From Metasolibacillus meyeri (GTDB taxonomy: Bacteria; Bacillota; Bacilli; Bacillales_A; Planococcaceae), in assembly GCF_003049505.1 (NCBI RefSeq), contig NZ_PYWN01000083.1, positions 1 through 64,000 on the forward strand: a stretch of DNA of 64,000 nt, given 5' to 3'. Position 1 is the stretch's first letter; each line of letters opens with the position of its first letter. The position numbers and the translations under genes were made by a program. The notes beneath the pieces were generated by a model, which did no database searches, was not told where the DNA came from, and saw only the letters and a list, made by a program, of their open reading frames with translations. Positions 46,251 through 56,479 of the stretch are shown one piece after another.

Positions 46251-46511
46251 ATGGATAAATACTATTCATACACTGAGTTTTTACGAGCAGTAGGTCAACA
46301 GGGAACGAAAAATCAATGTGAGCAATTATTGAGTGACATTTATCTGGACTTATTCTTAAGTAGGCTTCAAAGATTACAGAGAATTGAACAGCTGCAAGAG
46401 TTAATCGATGTGGCATTAGATGAAAGGAATGAACAAAATTTTTATACTTATACAAATGAATTACGTGAGTTGGAGGAGCAACCAAATGAAGAAAGCATTG
46501 CCTTTATGTGA
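46251..46511 (+). CDS. IDEAL-domain protein
   Basis: ATG 46251 follows GAGGTGATC; the GTG at 46242 is part of that site. The 86-residue protein has YLDLFLSRLQRLQRIEQLQE, then LIDVALDERNEQNFYTYT and NELRELE, which fits the IDEAL domain, a short helical element of Firmicutes proteins named from the I-D-E-A-L sequence (here I-D-V-A-L). Function is not known; some members act as small regulatory partners. It is divergent from comK2, and I recall, without being able to check, that a similar small gene lies beside comK in B. subtilis. Confidence 0.7.
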   Translation: MDKYYSYTEFLRAVGQQGTKNQCEQLLSDIYLDLFLSRLQRLQRIEQLQELIDVALDERNEQNFYTYTNELRELEEQPNEESIAFM

Positions 46512-46539
46512 ATTACCTAAAGGATTGCCGCATAAATAG

Positions 46540-46583
46540 AACAGCATGTTAGAGAAAGTTAAATCTAACATGCTGTTTTTGTT
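46540..46583 (+). terminator. rho-independent terminator
   Basis: AACAGCATGTTAGA pairs perfectly with TCTAACATGCTGTT and is followed by TTTGTTT. Confidence 0.85.
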
Positions 46584-46611
46584 TGCATTAAAAATTAATT
46601 TTAAAGATGAA

Positions 46612-46625
46612 AGAATATATGTTCG
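46612..46625. promoter_or_regulatory. LexA (DinR) box before uvrBA
   Basis: AGAATATATGTTCG matches the Bacillus SOS box CGAACATATGTTCG at 12 of 14 positions. It lies 74 bp before the uvrB start; uvrBA is SOS-regulated in B. subtilis. Confidence 0.65.
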
Positions 46626-46698
46626 CTTAATTGTCGATATTTGAAAGTGAATATGCTAAAATACAACTAACTAGATTGGCAAGAAGGGGCGAACAAAC

Positions 46699-48681
46699 AT
46701 GACGGAAACTTTCGATTTACAATCAGTTTATCAACCAAATGGCGATCAACCAAATGCCATCGAGGAGCTCGTTAAAGGCGTACAGAAAGGTAAGCGTCAT
46801 CAAACGCTATTAGGTGCGACAGGTACAGGGAAAACATTTACAATTTCCAATGTGATTCAACAAGTAAATAAGCCTACTTTGGTGATGGCACATAATAAAA
46901 CATTAGCAGGGCAGTTGTATAGCGAGTTTAAGGAATTTTTCCCGAATAATGCGGTGGAATATTTCGTTAGCTATTATGATTACTACCAGCCAGAAGCATA
47001 TGTGCCACAAACAGATACGTATATTGAAAAAGATTCAAGCATTAACGATGAAATAGACAAATTGCGGCACTCCGCCACATCCGCATTGTTTGAGCGCAAT
47101 GATGTTATTATTATTGCTTCGGTATCGTGTATTTATGGTTTAGGTTCACCTGAAGAGTATCGAGAAATGGTCGTGTCAGTTCGAACGGGGATGGAAATCG
47201 AGCGCAATGAATTATTGCGTCGTCTTGTTGATGTGCAATATGAGCGCAATGATATTAATTTTATTCGTGGAACATTCCGCGTGCGCGGCGATGTAGTAGA
47301 AATCTTCCCAGCATCACGTGATGAGCATTGTATTCGCGTTGAATTTTTTGGTGATGAAATTGATCGCATTCGAGAGGTCGATGCATTGACAGGTGAAATT
47401 TTATCAGAACGTGACCATGTTGCAATCTTCCCAGCATCTCACTTCGTGACGCGTGAGGAAAAAATGCGCAAAGCGATTGAGAATATTGAAGTAGAGTTGG
47501 ACGAGCAGTTAACGAAGTTTCGCGCGGAAGATAAATTATTGGAGGCACAACGCTTAGAGCAGCGTACAAATTATGATTTAGAAATGATGAAGGAAATGGG
47601 CTTTTGCTCAGGGATTGAAAACTATTCGCGTCATTTAACATTGCGTGAATCTGGCGCAACACCCTATACGCTGCTCGATTATTTTCCAGATGATTTTTTA
47701 CTTGTTGTCGATGAAAGCCATGTTACATTACCGCAAGTGCGAGGAATGTATAATGGTGACCAAGCGAGAAAATCCGTATTGGTAGATCATGGTTTTCGTT
47801 TGCCATCAGCTTTAGATAATCGTCCATTGAAGTTTGATGAGTTTGATTCGAAAGTTAGCCAAGCGATTTTTGTGTCAGCAACACCTGGTCCGTACGAACT
47901 GGAGCATACACCTGAAATGGTGGAACAAATTATTCGTCCGACAGGTTTATTAGATCCATTAATTGATGTGCGTCCAATTGAAGGGCAAATTGATGATTTA
48001 ATCGATGAAATTCACCAGCGAATTGAGCGTAATGAACGCGTTTTGATTACAACATTGACGAAAAAAATGTCAGAGGATTTAACTTCCTATTTGAAGGAAG
48101 TTGGTTTGAAAGTAGAATATTTACATTCAGAAATTAAAACGTTAGAACGTATTGAAATTATTCGTGAGCTACGTAAAGGAACGCATGATGTATTAGTCGG
48201 AATTAACTTATTACGAGAAGGGCTTGATATTCCTGAGGTGTCGCTTGTTGCGATTTTAGATGCGGATAAAGAGGGCTTCTTGCGCTCTGAGCGTTCCTTG
48301 ATTCAAACAATTGGGCGTGCAGCGCGTAATGCGAACGGTCATGTTATTATGTATGCTGATAAAATGACAGATTCGATGAAAAAGGCACTTGACGAAACAC
48401 AGCGTCGTCGCACGATTCAAATGGCTTATAATGAAGAACATGGCATTACACCACAGACGATTATTAAGAAAATTCCAGATGTTATCCGTGCAACACAAGT
48501 TGCAGAAGAAGAGGAAACATATGTAACGAAAGTGACAAAAGGTAAGAAATTAACAAAGGCTGAAATAGACAAATTAATTGCCTCATTGGAAGTAGAGATG
48601 AAGGAAGCATCGAAGGTCCTAGATTTTGAGCGAGCAGCAGAGCTTCGAGATACAATCTTTGAATTGAAGGCAGAAAGGTAG
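46699..48681 (+). CDS. uvrB: UvrABC excinuclease subunit B
   Basis: The 660-residue protein has [17 protein letters not shown] (Walker A), the beta-hairpin [14 protein letters not shown] that clamps DNA, helicase motifs [17 protein letters not shown] and [29 protein letters not shown], and the C-terminal UVR domain ([17 protein letters not shown]) that recruits UvrC. Damage verification in nucleotide-excision repair. GAAGGGGCG precedes the ATG. Confidence 0.97.
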   Translation: MTETFDLQSVYQPNGDQPNAIEELVKGVQKGKRHQTLLGATGTGKTFTISNVIQQVNKPTLVMAHNKTLAGQLYSEFKEFFPNNAVEYFVSYYDYYQPEAYVPQTDTYIEKDSSINDEIDKLRHSATSALFERNDVIIIASVSCIYGLGSPEEYREMVVSVRTGMEIERNELLRRLVDVQYERNDINFIRGTFRVRGDVVEIFPASRDEHCIRVEFFGDEIDRIREVDALTGEILSERDHVAIFPASHFVTREEKMRKAIENIEVELDEQLTKFRAEDKLLEAQRLEQRTNYDLEMMKEMGFCSGIENYSRHLTLRESGATPYTLLDYFPDDFLLVVDESHVTLPQVRGMYNGDQARKSVLVDHGFRLPSALDNRPLKFDEFDSKVSQAIFVSATPGPYELEHTPEMVEQIIRPTGLLDPLIDVRPIEGQIDDLIDEIHQRIERNERVLITTLTKKMSEDLTSYLKEVGLKVEYLHSEIKTLERIEIIRELRKGTHDVLVGINLLREGLDIPEVSLVAILDADKEGFLRSERSLIQTIGRAARNANGHVIMYADKMTDSMKKALDETQRRRTIQMAYNEEHGITPQTIIKKIPDVIRATQVAEEEETYVTKVTKGKKLTKAEIDKLIASLEVEMKEASKVLDFERAAELRDTIFELKAER

Positions 48682-48688
48682 ATTCCAC

Positions 48689-51556
48689 TTGAAAAATACA
48701 GAAATCGTTGTACAAGGTGCACGTGCACATAACTTGAAAAATATTGATGTGACCATACCGCGTGATCAGCTCGTTGTTTTGACAGGACTATCTGGCTCAG
48801 GAAAATCTTCATTAGCATTTGATACGATTTATGCCGAAGGGCAACGTCGTTATGTCGAATCATTGTCTGCTTATGCACGTCAATTTTTAGGGCAAATGGA
48901 TAAGCCAGATGTTGATACGATTGAAGGCTTATCGCCAGCTATTTCAATCGATCAAAAAACAACGAGTCGTAATCCGCGCTCCACTGTCGGAACAGTAACG
49001 GAAATTTATGATTATTTACGTCTATTATTTGCACGTATCGGTAAGCCGATTTGTCCAACACACGGCATTGAAATTACGTCGCAAACAATAGAGCAAATGG
49101 TTGATCGTTTAATGGAATATTCTGAGCGGACGAAAATGCAACTGCTTGCACCGATGATCGAAGGGCGTAAAGGGACACATGTGAAGCTATTGGAAGATTT
49201 GAAAAAGCAGGGCTATGTACGTGTCCGTATTGATGGTGAATTACGTGATTTAGATGATCATATTGAGCTTGATAAAAACAAAAAGCATACCATTGAAGTT
49301 GTTGTGGACCGCGTTGTCATGAAGGAAGGAATTGCTGCGCGTTTAAGCGACTCATTAGAGGCAGCACTTCGTTTAGCAGAAGGGCGCGTGTTAGTCGATG
49401 TAATGGGGCATGAGGAGCTATTATTTAGCGAGCACCATGCATGTCCACAATGTGGTTTTTCAATTGGTGAACTAGAGCCACGTATGTTCTCGTTTAATAG
49501 TCCATTCGGGGCGTGTACATCTTGTGATGGGTTAGGACTGAAGCGAGAAGTAGACATCGACTTAGTTGTACCAGATTGGAATAAAACATTGTTAGAGCAT
49601 GCGATTGCGCCATGGGAGCCAACGAGTTCCCAATATTATCCACAATTATTAAAGGCGGTATGTGATCACTACGATATTCCGATGGATGTACCTATTAAAG
49701 AAATACCAAAAGCAAAAATGGATAAAGTGTTAAAAGGCTCTGGCAAAGACAAAATTCAATTCAACTACGAAAATGAATTTGGGCATAAGCGTAGTCAGTT
49801 AGTAGAATTTGAAGGGGTTTTGAACAATGTGGAGCGCCGTTTTCGCGACACATCCTCTGATTATGTACGTGAGCAAATGGAGAAATATATGGCAGAGCAG
49901 CCATGCCCATCTTGTAAAGGCTATCGTTTAAAGCCAGAAACGCTTGCAGTCAAAGTACATGACAAGCATATCGGTGAAGTAACAAAATTTTCAATTTTAG
50001 AGGCGAATGCTTTCTTTGATGGTTTGAAGTTATCAGAGAAGGATTTGCAGATTGCGCGTTTAATTTTACGCGAAATTCATGAACGTCTAGGCTTTTTAGT
50101 CAATGTCGGCTTAGATTATTTAACATTATCACGCGCAGCAGGTACTTTATCTGGTGGTGAGGCACAACGTATTCGCTTAGCAACACAAATTGGCTCGCGT
50201 TTAACAGGGGTCTTGTATATTTTAGACGAACCTTCAATTGGCTTGCATCAACGAGATAATGACCGTTTAATTACGACGCTACAAAGCATGCGTGATTTAG
50301 GCAATACGTTAATCGTTGTTGAGCACGATGAGGATACGATGTTGGCAGCTGATTATATTATTGATGTTGGACCAGGCGCTGGTGTGCACGGTGGCGAAAT
50401 TGTCGCACAAGGTACACCAGCTGAGGTAATGGATAATGAGGCTTCCTTAACAGGACAATATTTAAGTGGTAAGAAATTTATTCCATTACCTGCGGAACGT
50501 CGTAAGCCAGATGGTCGTAAATTAACGATTAAATGCGCGACAGAAAATAATTTAAAGAAAGTCAATGTCGATATTCCACTAGGTGTGTTTATTGCGGTTA
50601 CAGGTGTATCAGGCTCTGGTAAATCAACATTGATTAATGAAATTTTATATAAATCACTAGCAGCCAAACTGAATCGCTCAAAGGTCAAGCCTGGTGCGCA
50701 TAAATCAGTGGATGGCATCGAACAACTAGAGAAAGTTATTGATATTGACCAATCACCAATTGGTCGTACACCACGCTCCAATCCTGCAACCTATACTGGC
50801 GTTTTCGACGATATTCGTGACGTATTTGCAGTGACAAATGAGGCGAAGGTACGCGGTTACAAAAAAGGTCGCTTCAGCTTTAATGTGAAAGGCGGTCGCT
50901 GTGAGGCTTGTCGTGGTGACGGTATTATTAAAATTGAAATGCACTTCCTACCAGATGTGTACGTACCATGTGAAGTATGTCATGGAAAACGTTATAATCG
51001 TGAAACATTAGAAGTGAAGTATAAAGATAAAAATATTGCAGATATATTAGATATGACAATTGAAGATGCAGTCGTCTTTTTCGAAAACATACCGAAAATT
51101 CATCGTAAGCTACAAACAATTGTAGATGTCGGCTTAGGTTATATGAAGCTGGGGCAGCCTGCGACGACGTTATCTGGTGGTGAGGCACAGCGCGTAAAGC
51201 TAGCATCGGAGCTACATCGTCGTTCAACAGGTAAATCATTTTATATTTTAGATGAGCCAACGACAGGCTTACATGCGGATGACATCGCTCGCTTATTAGT
51301 CGTTCTACAGCGACTTGTGGAGAATGGCGATACGGTTTTAGTCATTGAGCATAATTTAGATGTAATTAAAACCGCAGATTATATGATTGATTTAGGCCCT
51401 GAAGGTGGAGACAAAGGTGGAACAATCGTTGCAACAGGAACACCAGAAGAAATTTGTGCAAATGAGAAGAGTCACACAGGACACTATTTAAAGCCTATTT
51501 TAGAGCGTGACCGCAAGCGTATGGCAGAACAAATCCTTTCTGTAGCGAAAGTGTAA
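48689..51556 (+). CDS. uvrA: UvrABC excinuclease subunit A
   Basis: The 955-residue protein starts at TTG 48689, 7 bp after uvrB, after AGAAAGGTAG. It has two ABC ATPase units: [19 protein letters not shown] and [16 protein letters not shown] as Walker A, and two TLSGGEAQR signatures, and zinc modules [10 protein letters not shown]...CTSC and CEACRGDG...CEVCHG. UvrA finds lesions and loads UvrB. Same operon as uvrB. Confidence 0.97.
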   Translation: MKNTEIVVQGARAHNLKNIDVTIPRDQLVVLTGLSGSGKSSLAFDTIYAEGQRRYVESLSAYARQFLGQMDKPDVDTIEGLSPAISIDQKTTSRNPRSTVGTVTEIYDYLRLLFARIGKPICPTHGIEITSQTIEQMVDRLMEYSERTKMQLLAPMIEGRKGTHVKLLEDLKKQGYVRVRIDGELRDLDDHIELDKNKKHTIEVVVDRVVMKEGIAARLSDSLEAALRLAEGRVLVDVMGHEELLFSEHHACPQCGFSIGELEPRMFSFNSPFGACTSCDGLGLKREVDIDLVVPDWNKTLLEHAIAPWEPTSSQYYPQLLKAVCDHYDIPMDVPIKEIPKAKMDKVLKGSGKDKIQFNYENEFGHKRSQLVEFEGVLNNVERRFRDTSSDYVREQMEKYMAEQPCPSCKGYRLKPETLAVKVHDKHIGEVTKFSILEANAFFDGLKLSEKDLQIARLILREIHERLGFLVNVGLDYLTLSRAAGTLSGGEAQRIRLATQIGSRLTGVLYILDEPSIGLHQRDNDRLITTLQSMRDLGNTLIVVEHDEDTMLAADYIIDVGPGAGVHGGEIVAQGTPAEVMDNEASLTGQYLSGKKFIPLPAERRKPDGRKLTIKCATENNLKKVNVDIPLGVFIAVTGVSGSGKSTLINEILYKSLAAKLNRSKVKPGAHKSVDGIEQLEKVIDIDQSPIGRTPRSNPATYTGVFDDIRDVFAVTNEAKVRGYKKGRFSFNVKGGRCEACRGDGIIKIEMHFLPDVYVPCEVCHGKRYNRETLEVKYKDKNIADILDMTIEDAVVFFENIPKIHRKLQTIVDVGLGYMKLGQPATTLSGGEAQRVKLASELHRRSTGKSFYILDEPTTGLHADDIARLLVVLQRLVENGDTVLVIEHNLDVIKTADYMIDLGPEGGDKGGTIVATGTPEEICANEKSHTGHYLKPILERDRKRMAEQILSVAKV

Positions 51557-51581
51557 CGTTAGCTACAAGCTTTTAATGTGA

Positions 51582-51675
51582 TGAAAGCGTAGCAGCAATC
51601 ACAGATTCTCTTTGTGACGAAAGCATAGCGTCAGTCATAAATTGAGGGAGTAACGAAATCGTTGTGATAAAGGTT
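51582..51675. repeat. short dispersed repeat GTGAYGAAAGCRTAGC
   Basis: GTGATGAAAGCGTAGC (51581) and GTGACGAAAGCATAGCGTCA (51615) are followed by a weaker GTAACGAAATCG (51652). A related copy, TATGAAAGCAAAGCGTCAGC, occurs near 62469 after the VTT gene. The role is unknown. Confidence 0.5.
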
Positions 51676-51748
51676 TTTGCTAAAATTTGAAACCTTTTTC
51701 TTCTTTGGGCGTATAACTTAGTATACAAATTAGAGGAGGCTTTTTAAC

Positions 51749-52939
51749 ATGCAAAATGAACGCCAACGTATTTTAAAGTTAGTTGAGAACGGAACAATTT
51801 CAGCAGAAGAGGCCATTGTATTACTAGAAGGCTTAGGAAAAGGTGAGCCTACACAAGCGACGATGCCAGTTGCACCGAAATTAGAAGAGAAAAAAGAAGG
51901 CTTTACGAAAGCTGATGATTCAGAAAAGCAGAAATCCACAGGTTTTGAGGACCTATTTAACAAAGCATTCAATGATAAAGAAGCAAATAAAAAAATGAAC
52001 GAATTTATGAATGATTTGAAGGAAGACTTATCTCAATTTAGCAATCGTATGATGGGCTTAATGAACGGTGCTTTTTCAAAGGTGAAGGAATTTGATTTTG
52101 AGTTTCCATTTGGTGAAAAGGTAGAGTTCAATAAAACATTTGTCTATGATGCTGACGAAGTAAATGGCTTTGAAGTTGATTTGCCAAGCGGTAAGCTAAC
52201 GATTGAAAAAGCTACAGATAATAAAATCTTGGTAGAAGCGAATATAAAAGTGGCGAAGTCGGACAGTGATGAGGAACAAACAATTGCTAAATTTACGAAT
52301 GATTTTGTCACATTGCATGACGGCAAGCTAACGATTGCTACAGCAGTAAAAATGTCATCTGTTGATTTACATGTATATGTACCAGAAAAGCATTATGATA
52401 TTTTCATCGTTCGTTTATTAAATGGTGGTGTTACTGTGAGTGGTATCCATTCTACTTTATTAAAATTAAAAACATACAATGGAGCAGTTCGTATTGAAAA
52501 CACGGAATTCCAACGTGCAGATTTAAATTCTGGTAATGGCATGATTGAGGCTCGTTTAGTGAAAGGTGAAGATTTAGAAGCTGAATCAGTAAATGGCCGA
52601 ATTTACATCGATGGAGATATTCAAGAAATTGAAGCGGAATCTGTCAATGGAGCCGTTACATTAACAACAAGCTCTGAGCGTGCTCGTAAATTAAAAGGCT
52701 CTACAGTGGCTGGAGCGGTTGAGCTTTATATACCAAAAAATTTAGCATTAGATGGCCGTGCAATGACAAATTTCGGGAAAACAGATGTTGGACTGCCAGA
52801 TGTAGCTATTAGCACAAGCGAAGATCAATTTTTATTAAAAACAGCACACTTTAGTAAAGTTGTTGAAGGTGCACCAGTGTTAAAAATAGCAGGTGAAACA
52901 CGCACGGGCTCTGTAATTGTTCGCTACCATAATAACTAA
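51749..52939 (+). CDS. yvlB: YvlB-like DUF4097 protein
   Basis: The 396-residue protein starts with MQNERQRILKLVENGTISAE, a SHOCT/DUF2089-type short helical domain, then a low-complexity linker, then a DUF4097 beta-helix from about residue 115 (repeats such as GGVTVSGIHSTLLKLKTYNG and AESVNGRIYIDGDIQEIEA). YvlB sits near uvrBA in B. subtilis as well. The function is unknown; other yvl genes relate to envelope stress. AGAGGAGG ribosome site. The terminator that follows was duplicated by the insertion element downstream. Confidence 0.85.
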   Translation: MQNERQRILKLVENGTISAEEAIVLLEGLGKGEPTQATMPVAPKLEEKKEGFTKADDSEKQKSTGFEDLFNKAFNDKEANKKMNEFMNDLKEDLSQFSNRMMGLMNGAFSKVKEFDFEFPFGEKVEFNKTFVYDADEVNGFEVDLPSGKLTIEKATDNKILVEANIKVAKSDSDEEQTIAKFTNDFVTLHDGKLTIATAVKMSSVDLHVYVPEKHYDIFIVRLLNGGVTVSGIHSTLLKLKTYNGAVRIENTEFQRADLNSGNGMIEARLVKGEDLEAESVNGRIYIDGDIQEIEAESVNGAVTLTTSSERARKLKGSTVAGAVELYIPKNLALDGRAMTNFGKTDVGLPDVAISTSEDQFLLKTAHFSKVVEGAPVLKIAGETRTGSVIVRYHNN

Positions 52940-52944
52940 AATGA

Positions 52945-52975
52945 AAGCTGTCGGAAAGCACTTTTCCGACAGCTT
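52945..52975 (+). terminator. terminator of yvlB and left direct repeat of the insertion element
   Basis: A stem of AAGCTGTCGGAAA and TTTCCGACAGCTT around AGCAC or similar. The same 31 bases occur in direct orientation at 54521-54551, on the other side of the transposase element, so this is read as a duplicated target. Confidence 0.85.
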
Positions 52976-53004
52976 CACAGTGTTGAAAAACAAAACTGTC
53001 AATG

Positions 53005-53035
53005 AAATCCCGTCGAACTTTTGACGGGATTTTTT
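53005..53035. terminator. hairpin inside the left end of the IS
   Basis: AAATCCCGTC and GACGGGATTT with a TTTTT tail. It lies just past the transposase stop and could block transcription entering or leaving the element. Confidence 0.7.
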
Positions 53036-53044
53036 GAATTTTTA

Positions 53045-54424
53045 TCAAAACTCTTCTATAATCTTATAGGTGAGATGGAGCCCGACTTGTTGTAGTGAAC
53101 GGAGCTTGGCCCATTTCTTCAAGTTTTGAATGATGGCTGTCATCAAAACTTGTGTTTCAACTTTTTGGAGACCACGGTATCTGGCATAACGGAGACCGTG
53201 GTTTTCTTTACTTTGAGCAAAACTCAGTTCAATCGTTTGTGGCCGAACACTTCGTAAAATCTTCCCTCGCCAAGAAAGCCGCATTTCCCTCAATTGATCA
53301 TACGTCGGTTGATGAATGGAGATTCTTAAGACGCGATCGGTATCTTCTTTGAGGGCAAAAGGACAATGGAAACAACTGCCCTTAGGTGCCTTCAACTCAT
53401 GATAGCCTTGACGCGTCGTTGTAGCATACGTAAAGGGGACGCCATTTGGACAACAATAAAGGGTCTCTGTCACCTGTTGAAATTGAACTTTTCTACACTG
53501 AGGATGTTCCTTTGAATGTGGTCGTTTATAAGGCATCGAAACAAAAAAGTTCCGGTCGAATAAAGCCTTCGCGCACGTCGCATTGTAATACCCTGCATCT
53601 AATGTAATTTCCTTTGCATAAGCCCCAAACAGTTCTTTTAATTGATCCACTTGTCTAGGTAAGATTTTATGACCGGGAACGTTAGCGGCTGTAACATCTG
53701 TCGCTATAATAAAGCCATGAAGCGTATCGACAATTCGGTGTTCAAAATACGCAAACTGTCCCCGTTCCACGTGTTTAACAGAAAGTCGAGCATCCGCATC
53801 AATCGGACTAAAATTCGTTGGGTGGTAATCAATTTTAGGTGCAGATGGCTTTAAAGCTTTTTTTCCGTGACGTGTGCGAAAGGCATTAATGATTTCAAGT
53901 TCTTCTGATTTCATTTGAATCGTTTTTTGGACAAAAAGCTTTTGACGAAACCGTTTATTCGCATTCGCTTTTAATTCCGTTTCATCCGCAGCCCACGTTT
54001 CATTCGCAATAAAACGTGCTGCTTGAAGTGTAAGCAGTTGTGTATGATGAAATGCTCGCCAAAAAGAAGCACCTTGTAGGCGTTCCCATAGAAAACGTGA
54101 AACGGTACTATGATGCGGCACTTTTTGAAATGGAGAAATCCCTAAAAACCAGCGATAGGTAGCATGGGACTGAATTTGTTTACAGGTAAAGCGAACCGAA
54201 CGAAACCCTTCTAGCCCCTGAATCACAAGCATTTTAATGAGAAAAAGAGGGTCCACAGTAGGGCGACCCGTTTTTGTAGGAGAATAATAAGGTAAGATTT
54301 TTTGATAAATCCACTGCCAATCGATGAGTTTGTCTAATTGAATTAATGGATGATTGGGGTCGTACATCGCTTGATAAAACTGCCGATTTTTTTCGATATC
54401 TTGACGTGAGTGCATAAAAAACAT
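53045..54424 (-). CDS. IS1182-family transposase
   Basis: Start at the minus-strand ATG 54424, after ATGGGAGGGATT; the frame is also open from 54439, but that ATG is part of the ribosome site. The 459-residue protein has a DUF772 helix-turn-helix region (GRPTVDPLFLIKMLVIQGLE), SHATYRWFLGISPFQKVPHH and a DDE core: TWAADETELKANANKRFR, EITLDAGYYNATCAKALF and the late SFAQSKENHGLRYARYRG with the catalytic glutamate region. Full length for the family, no frame break. Confidence 0.93.
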   Translation of the reverse strand: MFFMHSRQDIEKNRQFYQAMYDPNHPLIQLDKLIDWQWIYQKILPYYSPTKTGRPTVDPLFLIKMLVIQGLEGFRSVRFTCKQIQSHATYRWFLGISPFQKVPHHSTVSRFLWERLQGASFWRAFHHTQLLTLQAARFIANETWAADETELKANANKRFRQKLFVQKTIQMKSEELEIINAFRTRHGKKALKPSAPKIDYHPTNFSPIDADARLSVKHVERGQFAYFEHRIVDTLHGFIIATDVTAANVPGHKILPRQVDQLKELFGAYAKEITLDAGYYNATCAKALFDRNFFVSMPYKRPHSKEHPQCRKVQFQQVTETLYCCPNGVPFTYATTTRQGYHELKAPKGSCFHCPFALKEDTDRVLRISIHQPTYDQLREMRLSWRGKILRSVRPQTIELSFAQSKENHGLRYARYRGLQKVETQVLMTAIIQNLKKWAKLRSLQQVGLHLTYKIIEEF

Positions 54425-54520
54425 GAAAATCCCTCCCATTCATAAAAAATTATGATTTGAAGGGACTTTACCCGAATTTTCACAAAATATCTCTTGACGG
54501 CGGAGTTTATCAACAGAATG

Positions 54521-54551
54521 AAGCTGTCGGAAAGCACTTTTCCGACAGCTT
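54521..54551 (+). terminator. right direct repeat of the IS, duplicate terminator
   Basis: Identical to 52945-52975 over 31 bases, but here followed by TTTTTAC, a better U-tract than the CACAG next to the IS left end. This is probably the original tail of the yvlB terminator. Confidence 0.85.
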
Positions 54552-54882
54552 TTTACATTTGAAAAATAAAGCATAGTGTGTGGGGGAGAAGCGATTTTGT
54601 CACTTTTAAACAACACTTATTTTGAGTGAAGGTGTACATATTAACTTACTACTGAAAGTGCAATACTTTGTCATATTGATTGCGAAATTTTTCAAAAATA
54701 TTTGTCTTGAGAAAGTATTCGTTGGTTTTTATGGAGGTGGTTCATAATAGTTACCAGCATTAACTAAATTTTAAGCGATATTGACATGAAAATGTAATAA
54801 CATGACACCTAGACAATGTTATAATGAGGAAGAGTAAAAAAATTGTCAACTTGTGATATAACGAAATTTAGGTGGTAAAAGA
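54552..54882 (+). other. intergenic region upstream of ftsE
   Basis: 331 bp without ORF. It holds the ftsE promoter at 54797-54825. A TTGACA at 54781 has no -10 at the correct distance. No other signal found. Confidence 0.5.
54797..54825 (+). promoter_or_regulatory. extended -10 promoter for ftsEX
   Basis: ATAACA, 17 bases, TATAAT, with TGT directly before the -10 (TGn extension). It lies about 58 bp before the ftsE start. Confidence 0.55.
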
Positions 54883-55569
54883 ATGATTCAAATGAACAAT
54901 GTTGTAAAAAAATATCCAAATGGTGTTGTAGCTACTAATGGTATCACTGTTGATATAAGACAAGGTGAATTTGTTTACGTTGTCGGTCCAAGTGGTGCAG
55001 GGAAGTCTACATTTATAAAATTAATGTATCGTGAAGAAAAAGCAACTTCTGGTGATGTAATTGTCAATGGCATAAATTTAACATCTTTAAAGCAAAGTCG
55101 CATTCCAAAAATGCGTAGACAAATAGGTGTTGTATTCCAAGATTTCAAACTATTGCCGCGTTTAACTGTGTATGAAAATGTAGCGTTTGCGATGGAAGTG
55201 ATTGAGGAGCAGCCGAAAAAAATTCGTCAACGAGTATTGGAAGTGTTAGAGCTTGTAGGTCTAAAACATAAAGCGCGCATGTTACCCAGTGAACTATCAG
55301 GTGGGGAGCAGCAACGTATCGCAATTGCCCGCTCAATTGTGAACATGCCGAAAGTAGTAATTGCGGACGAACCTACAGGAAATTTGGATCCTGAAACATC
55401 GTGGGAAATTATGAATATTTTTGAGGAAATTAATGCGCGCGGTACAACGATTGTTATGGCAACGCATAACCGTGAAATTGTAAACACAATTCGTCGTCGA
55501 GTTATCGCGATTGAAGGCGGTATGATTGCTCGTGATGAATACGGAGGTGACTACGGCTATGAAGGGTAG
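54883..55569 (+). CDS. ftsE: cell division ATP-binding protein FtsE
   Basis: The 228-residue ABC ATPase has VVGPSGAGKSTFIKLMYR (Walker A), the Q-loop VFQDFKLLPRLTVYEN, LSGGEQQRIAIARSIV and VVIADEPTGNLDPETSW. The FtsE sequence SGAGKST with KLMYR is typical. It works with FtsX to control peptidoglycan hydrolases. The stop overlaps the ftsX start. Confidence 0.96.
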   Translation: MIQMNNVVKKYPNGVVATNGITVDIRQGEFVYVVGPSGAGKSTFIKLMYREEKATSGDVIVNGINLTSLKQSRIPKMRRQIGVVFQDFKLLPRLTVYENVAFAMEVIEEQPKKIRQRVLEVLELVGLKHKARMLPSELSGGEQQRIAIARSIVNMPKVVIADEPTGNLDPETSWEIMNIFEEINARGTTIVMATHNREIVNTIRRRVIAIEGGMIARDEYGGDYGYEG

Positions 55570-56455
55570 AACAATTCGCCGACATTTCCGAGAAAGCTTT
55601 AAATCATTAGGGCGAAATGGCTGGATGACCTTTGCCTCGATTAGTGCGGTAACTGTCACGTTACTACTTGTTGGTGTGTTTGCAGTCATCATGATGAACT
55701 TAAATAAAGTAGCAACAGATTTGGAAAATGATGTTGAAATACGAGTTTATATCGATATAATCGCAGATACGGAAGAGGCAAAGCTAGCAGAGGATCAACT
55801 TATCGATGAAATTCACAATTTACCGGATGTAGCTGAAGTCGTTTATTCTTCAAAGGAGCAAGAGCTTGATAAGCTAATTAAAGATTTTGGGGAAGAACTC
55901 AGTTTATATGAGCAAAATAATCCATTGCATAATGTTTTATATGTAAAGGCTGTCAATCCACATGAAACAGCAAATGTAGCGAAAGTAATCGAGAAGCTAA
56001 ATCATACATATGAAGTGAAATATGGTGAAGGCAAAGTAGAGAATCTTTTTAACTTTATTGAAATTAGTAGAAACGTAGGCTTAGTATTAATTTTAGGTCT
56101 CTTGTTTACGGCGATGTTTTTAATTTCAAATACGATTCGCATTACGATTGTTGCACGAAGAGATGAAATTGAAATTATGAAGCTTGTTGGTGCGACAAAT
56201 TCATTTGTGCGTATTCCATTCGTTTTAGAAGGTATGTGGCTAGGGATATTAGGATCACTTATTCCGATGATTGTCGTATCTGTTGCTTATTACAATATTT
56301 ATCAAATTGTATTGCCGCGTTTAAAAGGGCAAATGCTACAAATTTTACCTTCTACTCCTTTACTTTACCAAGTAAATGGTTTAATTCTCGCAATCGGTAT
56401 ACTAATCGGTGTGTGGGGCAGTTTTATGTCCGTGCGCAAGTTTTTAAAAGTTTAA
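55559..56455 (+). CDS. ftsX: cell division membrane protein FtsX
   Basis: ATG 55559 lies inside the ftsE stop region (11-bp overlap); 298 residues result. The N-terminus RRHFRESFKSLGRNGWM precedes a first membrane helix, followed by an extracellular loop of about 120 residues, and three more helices (LVLILGLLFTAMFLISNTIRI with the FtsX domain). It anchors FtsE and relays ATP hydrolysis to a hydrolase outside the cell, here most likely the next gene. Confidence 0.95.
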   Translation: MKGRTIRRHFRESFKSLGRNGWMTFASISAVTVTLLLVGVFAVIMMNLNKVATDLENDVEIRVYIDIIADTEEAKLAEDQLIDEIHNLPDVAEVVYSSKEQELDKLIKDFGEELSLYEQNNPLHNVLYVKAVNPHETANVAKVIEKLNHTYEVKYGEGKVENLFNFIEISRNVGLVLILGLLFTAMFLISNTIRITIVARRDEIEIMKLVGATNSFVRIPFVLEGMWLGILGSLIPMIVVSVAYYNIYQIVLPRLKGQMLQILPSTPLLYQVNGLILAIGILIGVWGSFMSVRKFLKV

Positions 56456-56479
56456 TTCAGTTGAAAGGGGTTTATCAGC

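Larger units (their letters stand above)
52981..54515 (-). mobile_element. IS1182-family insertion sequence
   Basis: The left end begins TGTTGAAAAAC and, in inverted orientation, the right end begins TGTTGATAAAC; both continue with a second matching block (ACTGTCAA against GCCGTCAA). These imperfect inverted repeats bound a single transposase gene of about 1.4 kb. Flanking 31-bp direct copies of a terminator hairpin (52945-52975 and 54521-54551) look like a long target duplication, a known habit of this family. A hairpin terminator at 53005-53035 protects the left end. The element appears intact. Confidence 0.85.
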
